From a candidate division TM6 bacterium UASB124 (GTDB lineage: Bacteria; Dependentiae; Babeliae; Babeliales; RVW-14): 26,276 nt of DNA. This document shows, piece after piece, positions 1 through 5,737 of the stretch (positions within the stretch are counted from its first letter, which is position 1; the number at the start of each line of letters is the position of its first letter). The notes beneath the pieces were generated by a model. It saw only the letters and a program-made list of their open reading frames with translations, did no database searches and was not told where the DNA came from. Where the stretch lies: the NCBI GenBank assembly GCA_001468855.1, contig LDIV01000007.1, positions 1 through 26,276 on the forward strand, written 5' to 3'. Position numbers and translations under genes: made by a program.

Positions 1-27
1 TGCGTCTACCAATTCCGCCACTCTTGC
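1..27 (-). tRNA. tRNA-Leu, 5' part only (cut by window edge)
   Basis: Read on the minus strand from 27 down to 1, the sequence gives a 7-nt acceptor arm GCAAGAG, then TG, then a D-arm with GCGGAATTGGTAGACGC. This is the typical start of a class II tRNA-Leu. The anticodon, variable arm and 3' half lie outside the window, so the isoacceptor cannot be named. It lies downstream of tRNA-Lys on the same strand, so the two are probably co-transcribed. Confidence 0.85.
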
Positions 28-59
28 AAGAAGATGGAGCCTAAATCAAAATGAGCTTG

Positions 60-101
60 CCATCCGTAGCTAAGAGCCCAACGGGCGAAAGCGAAAGATG
101 G
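60..101 (-). repeat. Tiered hairpin between the two tRNA genes
   Basis: On the minus strand, CCATC (97-101) pairs with GATGG (60-64). Inside it GCT pairs with AGC, and an inner GCCC pairs with GGGC around a GTT loop, with small, roughly symmetric internal loops between tiers. The outer arm begins inside the CCA tail of tRNA-Lys (99-101). The patch is richer in GC than its surroundings. It may be a tRNA-processing structure or a member of the palindromic repeats seen elsewhere in the window; I cannot choose between these. Confidence 0.5.
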
Positions 102-174
102 TGGGTCGCCAGGGACTCGAACCCTGAACCTGCAGATTAAGAGTCTGTTGCTCTACCAATTGAGCTAGCAACCC
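99..174 (-). tRNA. tRNA-Lys (anticodon CTT), CCA encoded
   Basis: The minus strand folds as a complete 76-nt tRNA. The acceptor GGGTTGC pairs with GCGACCC (one G-T pair), the D-arm has GCTC/GAGC, and the anticodon loop is CTCTTAA with anticodon CTT (Lys, AAG codons). The T-arm carries GGTTCGAGTCC, the discriminator base is A, and the CCA is genome-encoded. The first anticodon-stem pair (A-C) is a mismatch. Identity is read from the anticodon and the usual bacterial tRNA-Lys pattern. Confidence 0.95.
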
Positions 175-342
175 ATATAAAATATATTATCTGAATTATT
201 CGCAGTTGGACTATAACATTCTAACAAAACATAAAATAAATAAAAGAGCGATTTTATTAATTTTAGAAATTTTATAAAAATTTTTGTAAAATAAGAAGCG
301 GATGAATTTAAAAATAAAAACCCAAAAATCAAAGGGGCAAGA

Positions 343-1371
343 TTGGAAGCTCAATTTGAACTGTTAAGTTTACAAGAATCGCAAGAAGACAAACAGTACT
401 CGTTTGAACCAAAATGTTTCGACGAATATTTGGGTCAGGGATTAATTAAAGAGAAGCTCAAAGTTTATGTGACGGCTTGTAAGATGAGAGGAGAACCGCT
501 GGATCACCTTTTATTTTTTGGGCCTCCGGGGCTAGGAAAGACTACATTGGCAAAAGTTATGGCCAAAGAGCTTAATGTTCCGATAAAAATTACCAGTGCG
601 CCAGTCCTTGAGCGTGGTGGTGATTTGGTTGCAATTCTTTCAAACATTGCGCCGCGTGAAATTTTATTTATTGACGAAATTCACCGATTGCCCAAAAATG
701 TTGAAGAAATTTTATACAGTGCAATGGAAAATTTTTGTGTTGATGTGATTATTGGCCAGGGTGCTGGAGCAAAATCAATTAGATTATCTTTAAATCCATT
801 TACGCTTATAGGTGCAACAACAAAAACGGCATTAATTTCAGGGCCATTACAGACTCGTTTTGGAATTGTAGAAAGGCTTGATTTTTATACCCCCAACGAG
901 CTTTGTCAGATTGTTATACAAAATGCAGATTTTATGAAAATGCCAATTACTCTGGAGGCGGCGCAAAATATAGGAATGCGTGCTCGTGGTACCCCTCGAA
1001 TAGTTAAACGTATTTTGCGTCGTGTACGAGATTTTGCGCAAGTTAATAATAAAGAGATTATGGATTTGGAGGTTGTGGAGCAGGCATTGCGTTTTTTAGA
1101 TATTGATGCTGAAGGTTTAAATAAGCTTGATCGTGAAATTTTGTCTATTATTTTAAAGGATTTTGATGGTGGTCCTGTTGGACTTGATACTCTGGCTGCA
1201 GTGACCGGTGAGGATAGGGAAACATTGGAAGACGTCTGCGAACCGTTTTTGCTCAGAATTGGGTTATTGCAAAAAACTCCTCGTGGGCGCCAAATTTCTC
1301 CAAAGAAAATTCCATTTTTACGCAAAAAACTTTTTGGTGAGATTGTTCCGGAGCAGGAAAGCTTGTTTTAA
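343..1371 (+). CDS. ruvB: Holliday junction branch migration ATPase RuvB
   Basis: RuvB is the hexameric AAA+ motor that, with RuvA, drives branch migration of Holliday junctions during recombination repair. The 342-residue product has the usual family length. It shows the N-terminal DEYLGQ motif (27-32), Walker A GPPGLGKTT (60-68), Walker B LFIDEIH (108-114), the sensor region LIGATTK and the RGTPRIVKRILRR segment, followed by the C-terminal winged-helix domain with GLDTLA and a TPRGR motif. The start is TTG at 343, preceded by a good ribosome site (GGGG at 334-337). The upstream ATG at 302 is out of frame. ruvA and ruvC are not in this window, but yebC follows, which is a common neighbour of ruv genes. 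The N-terminus before the AAA+ core is acidic and glutamine-rich and looks lineage-specific. Confidence 0.97.
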   Translation: MEAQFELLSLQESQEDKQYSFEPKCFDEYLGQGLIKEKLKVYVTACKMRGEPLDHLLFFGPPGLGKTTLAKVMAKELNVPIKITSAPVLERGGDLVAILSNIAPREILFIDEIHRLPKNVEEILYSAMENFCVDVIIGQGAGAKSIRLSLNPFTLIGATTKTALISGPLQTRFGIVERLDFYTPNELCQIVIQNADFMKMPITLEAAQNIGMRARGTPRIVKRILRRVRDFAQVNNKEIMDLEVVEQALRFLDIDAEGLNKLDREILSIILKDFDGGPVGLDTLAAVTGEDRETLEDVCEPFLLRIGLLQKTPRGRQISPKKIPFLRKKLFGEIVPEQESLF

Positions 1372-1424
1372 AGGTGTTCATTTTTAATATTCAAAACTGA
1401 CTTTAATAATATTTTTTTCTCTGT

Positions 1425-1452
1425 TTGAACTCTTTATTTTGATTGATATACT
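1425..1452 (+). promoter_or_regulatory. Possible sigma-70-type promoter for yebC
   Basis: TTGAAC (1425-1430), a 16-nt spacer and TATACT (1447-1452) lie in the 153-nt gap between ruvB and yebC. Transcription would start near 1459, about 65 nt before the yebC ATG. Short hexamers in AT-rich DNA arise by chance, so this is only a candidate. Confidence 0.4.
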
Positions 1453-1524
1453 CTTTGTGAATATATTTTTGAATTGGAATCGTTTTTTAACTGATTTTGT
1501 TGCAAAATTTTATGGGAGATTTTC

Positions 1525-2247
1525 ATGTCAGGTCATTCGAAATGGTCTACGATAAAGCATAAAAAAGCAGCACTCGATGCAAAAAAAGGTAAGATTTTTA
1601 CAAAAATTATTCGTGAAATAACTGTAGCTGCTCGTGAGGGTGGGGGTGATTTGCTTGGCAACGCAAAATTACGTTTGATTGTTGATAAGGCTAAATCAGT
1701 TAATATGCCACAAGATAATATTAATCGTGCCATTAAAAAAGGTACTGGTGAACTTGCCGGTGGTGAAACATATGAAGCTGCGACTTACGAAGGATATGGG
1801 CCTCATGGCACAGCTCTCATGATTGAGGTTTTGAGCGATAACAAGAATAGAACTGTATCTTCTCTTCGCCATCTTTTTACAAAAGTCGGTGGAGCATTGG
1901 CCGAAAATGGTGCCGTTTCTTGGATGTTTGAACACAAAGGTGTGGTAAGGGCAGTGGGAAATCTGACCGAAGATGACGTTATTGAAAAATTGCTTGATTA
2001 TGATGTTTATGATATTGAACTCAACGACGGGGTTTTTTCAATTACATGCAAAAAACAGAATCTTGATACTGTCAGAAAAGCTATTGAAGGTATTGGTTTA
2101 AAGGTTGAGTCTGCAGCTCTTGAGTGGGTTCCCAAAACGCCTGTGGTTCTAGATTCAGATCATGAAGAGGTCGTTATCAAATTTTTGGAAGAGCTTGAAG
2201 ATCTTGATGATGTACAAAATGTTTATGCAAATTTGGGTTCTGAATAA
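1525..2247 (+). CDS. yebC: YebC/PmpR/TACO1 family protein
   Basis: This is a member of the broadly conserved YebC family. The family has been described as transcription regulators, and more recently as ribosome-associated translation factors that help at difficult peptide motifs, as mitochondrial TACO1 does. The N-terminus MSGHSKWSTIKHKKAALDAK is the family signature. It is followed by the conserved NMPQDNINRAIKKGTG block and the YEGYGPHGTALMIEVLSDNKNRT block. Its 240 residues match the family length. The ATG at 1525 has a Shine-Dalgarno GGGAG at 1514-1518. yicC follows after 11 nt, so they are probably co-transcribed. Its exact role in this organism cannot be read from sequence. Confidence 0.97.
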   Translation: MSGHSKWSTIKHKKAALDAKKGKIFTKIIREITVAAREGGGDLLGNAKLRLIVDKAKSVNMPQDNINRAIKKGTGELAGGETYEAATYEGYGPHGTALMIEVLSDNKNRTVSSLRHLFTKVGGALAENGAVSWMFEHKGVVRAVGNLTEDDVIEKLLDYDVYDIELNDGVFSITCKKQNLDTVRKAIEGIGLKVESAALEWVPKTPVVLDSDHEEVVIKFLEELEDLDDVQNVYANLGSE

Positions 2248-2258
2248 AGGAGTTTGCT

Positions 2259-3149
2259 GTGCTTCTTAGTATGACTGGTTATTCCAGTGGCACCGTTGTT
2301 TTACACACAAAGAGTGGTGAGGTTTCTGTTGAACTTGAATTAAAAACGATTAATACGAGATATTTTGAAGCCTTATGTAAACTTCCAACATCATTTAGCT
2401 TTTTAGAATTAAAAATTGTTAATACGTTGCAAGAAAAGCTTGTCAGAGGTCGTGTGTATTTAACTGTAAGATTTACAGATGGTAATGAAGTTTTTGACTC
2501 CATCACACCTTCATTAAAAGTTATTGAAGGATATTTGAAGGCTTCAGAGCTTATTAAAGAAAAATTTGGTGTGGATGGGAAACTTGAATTATCCGAGTTA
2601 ATGCGTTTACCCAATGTTTTTGTTCAGCAGAATAGTGAACTGAGCGAAAACGAACAAAAAGAATTTTTTCATGGACTTACTCAGTTAATTGAAAAATTAG
2701 TAAAAACTCGTGCAGAGGAAGGATTAAGATTACAGGCAGATCTTGAAGGTCGATTTGATTTATGTGCAAAAAAAATAGCAGAAATTGAAAAAAAGTTTGA
2801 TGTTGCTGTTTCTGAACATAAAAAATTAGTTGATGCGCAACTTAAATTAATACAGGATGGCGATGAATTTGCCAAAAAACAGGCAGAAGAGTTGCTTGTA
2901 GCTCTCAATAAGATGAATATTCATGAAGAGATTACGCGTTTTAACAGTCATTTAAAAAGTGTGAAAAGTGTTTTTGCAGACAAAACCGTATCTGAAAAAG
3001 GTAAGCGTCTGGATTTTATTATGCAAGAGCTTTTACGTGAAATTAACACATTAATGGCAAAGTGTCCGACATTTGAGGTAAGTACGCTTTCCGTTGATGT
3101 AAAAGTTGAGTTGGAAAAGGCTCGAGAGCAAGTTCAAAATATTGTTTAA
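2259..3149 (+). CDS. yicC: YicC/YloC family endoribonuclease
   Basis: This belongs to the YicC/YloC family, whose Escherichia coli member is an endoribonuclease involved in small-RNA turnover. The N-terminal LLSMTGYSSG and the C-terminal GKRLDFIMQELLREINTLMAKC (DUF1732-type end) are diagnostic. The middle (about residues 140-215) is rich in Lys, Glu and Ala and looks helical. Its 296 residues are the usual length. The start chosen is GTG at 2259, six bases after AAAGGAG (2246-2252); an internal ATG at 2271 would remove four residues. It lies 11 nt after yebC. In many bacteria yicC is followed by gmk; here the next gene is instead a glycosyltransferase-like protein. Confidence 0.95.
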   Translation: MLLSMTGYSSGTVVLHTKSGEVSVELELKTINTRYFEALCKLPTSFSFLELKIVNTLQEKLVRGRVYLTVRFTDGNEVFDSITPSLKVIEGYLKASELIKEKFGVDGKLELSELMRLPNVFVQQNSELSENEQKEFFHGLTQLIEKLVKTRAEEGLRLQADLEGRFDLCAKKIAEIEKKFDVAVSEHKKLVDAQLKLIQDGDEFAKKQAEELLVALNKMNIHEEITRFNSHLKSVKSVFADKTVSEKGKRLDFIMQELLREINTLMAKCPTFEVSTLSVDVKVELEKAREQVQNIV

Positions 3150-3175
3150 TGCATTTGTTTTAACAGAGTAGTGTT

Positions 3176-4153
3176 ATGCAGCAGATTATTTCGATTGATA
3201 GGTTAAAGTCAGCGCAAAGGGTGCTTTTTATTTTTGATTTATCTTTAAAAGATTTTTTATCTGTCCAAAGTTATCTTTTTGAGTTTTCTAAAAATTACCC
3301 ATTTATCAAAATTGACTTATGGATAAATACAAACTGTGGATGTTTTTTTAGACATAGGCAGAGATTTAAAGAAAAGTTATTTATTGAATTTTTACAAGAG
3401 TGTAGTTTTATAAATAATTTTTATTTAAACACATGTTGTGCGCAAAATTTTAAAAATATTTATGACCAGGCAAGATATTTAGATTATTCAATTATTGTGA
3501 TTCTTTCTGAGAAGAACCATTGTAGGAATATTAAACTTGCAAAGAAAATAAGTAAAAAAGGTTTTTTGGTTAGTACTATATCGAAAATTAAATGGTATAA
3601 CTTTTTTAAGCGCCATGCTTACAAAATGTTAGGAGCTAAGGTTGATTTGGATTATGCATTGAGCGCTTCTGCGTATAATAATATTTTTCAGCAACTGTTT
3701 AGTGAACAGTTTGTGTCAAATCATAAACCGGTTTTATTTATTCCACGAAGGTGGGTAATTTATGCAAAACTTAGATTTATGAAATGGGGCATTGATAAAA
3801 AAGGTCAGCGTTTTGGAAAGGTTTTTTTTATTAATGCATTTGATGATAACGAGAAATATTCCTGCTCACTGAAAAAAATTTTAGAATTAGTTACGAATTT
3901 AAAGCGACATGACGAATGGGGTGATATTAATTTTGTTTTGCATGTTCCCCCATCCAAATTGGGATCTGTTAGAAAATTTTTTACAAAATATTCTGTTAAT
4001 AATATGTATCTATTTTCAGCTGATAGTAATTTTTATCAGGTGCCATCAATTCTTTCCTTATGTGATGGTGTATTTTCTGTTGATGGAATTTGTTCCGAAT
4101 TATCGGTTTTGTTACAGATTAATAATCTGAGCAGTACGGATCAATTCGTTTAA
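3176..4153 (+). CDS. Putative GT9 / heptosyltransferase-like protein
   Basis: I do not recognise a named gene. The 325-residue product has no clear signal peptide. The C-terminal half resembles the second Rossmann domain of GT-B glycosyltransferases of the ADP-heptose:LPS heptosyltransferase type (GT9). It has a strand with an Asn (KVFFINAFDD), a helix (LKKILELVTNLKRH), a strand (INFVLHVPP), then LFSADSNFYQVPSILSLCDGVFSVDGICSELSVLL, which matches the family's 'sl.el..ll..ad...s.Dsg..hla' ending. The N-terminal half is rich in aromatic residues, Lys and Cys and is poorly conserved by eye. If correct, it would add a sugar to lipopolysaccharide core or a related glycan. It starts 26 nt after yicC with only a weak ribosome site. 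The assignment is by fold pattern only and could be wrong. Confidence 0.5.
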   Translation: MQQIISIDRLKSAQRVLFIFDLSLKDFLSVQSYLFEFSKNYPFIKIDLWINTNCGCFFRHRQRFKEKLFIEFLQECSFINNFYLNTCCAQNFKNIYDQARYLDYSIIVILSEKNHCRNIKLAKKISKKGFLVSTISKIKWYNFFKRHAYKMLGAKVDLDYALSASAYNNIFQQLFSEQFVSNHKPVLFIPRRWVIYAKLRFMKWGIDKKGQRFGKVFFINAFDDNEKYSCSLKKILELVTNLKRHDEWGDINFVLHVPPSKLGSVRKFFTKYSVNNMYLFSADSNFYQVPSILSLCDGVFSVDGICSELSVLLQINNLSSTDQFV

Positions 4154-4279
4154 TTATGATGAATATGATGAATAAATGAGTTGCTTGAAAGATTCTTTAA
4201 ACTTTTCAGGTAAAACAAATATATCGAAATCAATAAGATTTAGAAAGTATTCTTCTAATTTTACTTCTTTTAAGTTATA
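4154..4279 (-). pseudogene. Possible gene remnant, C-terminal end only
   Basis: The minus strand of this otherwise empty spacer reads 41 codons to a TAA without interruption, with a protein-like mix of residues (LKEVKLEEYFLNLIDFDIFV, then LPEKFKESFKQLI). There is no start codon: an in-frame TAG (4280-4282) stands directly upstream, followed by a few more plausible codons and another stop. The end abuts the stop of the preceding plus-strand gene. This could be the decayed tail of an old gene or chance. No family is recognised. Confidence 0.22.
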
Positions 4280-4412
4280 CTACATGATTCCTTGTATTTT
4301 TAGCTCGACTCAGTAAATATTTTCATATAAAATTCAATTTATTAAACAACTTTAATATACCTGGATTTTTTACAATTTTAACAAAGTGTGTTAGTTTTTG
4401 TGATTACTTTTT

Positions 4413-5480
4413 ATGTGTGCTTTTTTAAATTGTCCCAATATACTTTCTGTTATGCGTATATTACTTACGCCTGTTTTTGTCTGGTTGTTTTTTGGAACTT
4501 CACAGATGCAATTTTTATCAATTTTTGTTTTTGTAATTGCGGCGATTACTGATGCCTATGATGGGTATATTGCCCGAAAGCAGAATATGATGACTAGCTT
4601 TGGAGCATTTCTTGATCCGATGGCTGACAAAATATTAATTCTCACTACGTTTGCAGTTTTTGCATATATTAAGTTTATCGGTTGGTGGGTTGTTTTTGTT
4701 TTTGCTTTTCGTGATGTATTCATAACTTGGCTGCGTACGTATTTGATCAGTCGAGGTTCAAGTTTGGTTACGTCAAAAATTGCAAAATGCAAAACTATTT
4801 TGCAGTTTGTAGCGATATCCTTTCTTTTTGCTAACATGTTGTTGCATAATTTTGGGTATCAATCAATTTATGTTGATCATTTTGTGCGATACTTTGTTTA
4901 TCTAGTTACAGTTTTTGCTTTGTATACTGGATTTGATTATTTTAGACCATTTTTTTATTCCATTCAACATTCTGCCGTGGTGCCAAATCTCAACGAGCGA
5001 CGATTGAGATCTTTTACATTAAGTTATTTGCTAGCAACATTTTTTTACGTAGGATGTATTCCTTTTTGTCCGGGGACGGTAGCAAGTTTTGTGACTGCAT
5101 TAATCACATTCTTTTTACCTACGCAGTATATGTTTTTTGATTTAGTCATAATTTTATTTTTATTGCTTGTTGGAGTTATTTGTTCCGGATACCTTGAAAA
5201 AACTCTTTCGATTAAAGATCCTCATTGGATTGTTATAGATGAGGTTCTTGGTATGTTTATCTGTCTGTTTTTATTACCAAAAGATTGGGGTGCGTACCTA
5301 TTTTTATTTTTACTTTTTAGGTTTTTTGACATCACAAAAATTTACCCAATAAAAAGAGTTGAGATGATAAAGGCTCTGGGATGGGGTGTTATGCTAGATG
5401 ATGTTGTTGCTGCCGGTTATGCATTGATGACGGCGCTGTTATTTGCCGCCGCTTGGTTTGGAATAGTAATATTTATCTAG
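4413..5480 (+). CDS. PgsA-PgpA fusion: phosphatidylglycerophosphate synthase / phosphatase
   Basis: One 355-residue reading frame carries two enzymes of phosphatidylglycerol synthesis. Residues about 5-180 are a CDP-alcohol phosphatidyltransferase of the PgsA type, making phosphatidylglycerophosphate from CDP-diacylglycerol and glycerol-3-phosphate. They include the complete motif D47-x2-D50-G51-x2-A54-R55-x8-G64-x3-D68-x3-D72. Residues about 200-355 are phosphatidylglycerophosphatase A, which removes the phosphate: PGTVASF (220-226), DPHWIVIDEVLGM (269-281), FRFFDITKIYPI (302-313) and GVMLDDVVAAG (325-335). Both halves are rich in membrane helices, so the protein should sit in the cytoplasmic membrane. 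The join, near residues 180-200, is a short soluble linker (NLNERRLRS). The ATG at 4413 has a weak ribosome site. No stop or frameshift separates the halves. Confidence 0.9.
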   Translation: MCAFLNCPNILSVMRILLTPVFVWLFFGTSQMQFLSIFVFVIAAITDAYDGYIARKQNMMTSFGAFLDPMADKILILTTFAVFAYIKFIGWWVVFVFAFRDVFITWLRTYLISRGSSLVTSKIAKCKTILQFVAISFLFANMLLHNFGYQSIYVDHFVRYFVYLVTVFALYTGFDYFRPFFYSIQHSAVVPNLNERRLRSFTLSYLLATFFYVGCIPFCPGTVASFVTALITFFLPTQYMFFDLVIILFLLLVGVICSGYLEKTLSIKDPHWIVIDEVLGMFICLFLLPKDWGAYLFLFLLFRFFDITKIYPIKRVEMIKALGWGVMLDDVVAAGYALMTALLFAAAWFGIVIFI

Positions 5481-5499
5481 TTGTGATTGAAAAATTTGG

Positions 5500-5534
5500 T
5501 TACTAAAATTTTATTTTTAATAAAATTTTAGTAA
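5500..5534 (+). terminator. AT-only perfect hairpin after pgsA-pgpA
   Basis: Sixteen bases (5500-5515) are perfectly complementary to 5519-5534 around a TTT loop. The stem is almost all A-T (a single G-C pair), so it is weak for its length, and a T-run follows a little downstream. Placed 20 nt after the stop codon, it is probably a transcription end or mRNA 3' stabiliser. Confidence 0.5.
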
Positions 5535-5554
5535 AAGAGTGATTTTTTCTGTGA

Positions 5555-5700
5555 AAAGTTAGATCCTAGCTAAAATCTACGTGGTCTCTTGCAAAAATCT
5601 TGCCTTGTTTCTTAAAGCTGGGTATTCTTATTGTCTAACGCTTAAAAGCGTGCAAACGCGTGTATGGAACAGGCGTACCTAGAAGAGTTTTTTCACTGTT
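5555..5700 (+). other. Structured spacer upstream of gyrA, possible RNA element
   Basis: The 257-nt gap before gyrA has a part (about 5555-5700) with more G and C than other spacers here. GCCT-T-GTTTC near 5604-5613 can pair with GGAACAGGC near 5667-5675. Enclosed between them are ACGCTTAAAAGCGT and GCGTGCAAACGC, which overlap and so would be mutually exclusive hairpins. It could be a small RNA or a gyrA leader. It does not match the conserved cores of tmRNA, RNase P RNA or SRP RNA that I know. Function unknown. Confidence 0.25.
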
Positions 5701-5737
5701 TTAACCAAATTAAATTTTTTACGGGAAGGGCGGATTA

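Noticed and set aside
906..1325. 139-codon minus-strand frame inside ruvB
   Set aside because: Shadow of ruvB; Ser/Arg-rich composition typical of antisense reading.
5555..5700. tmRNA, RNase P RNA or SRP RNA upstream of gyrA
   Set aside because: None of the conserved core strings of these RNAs is present.
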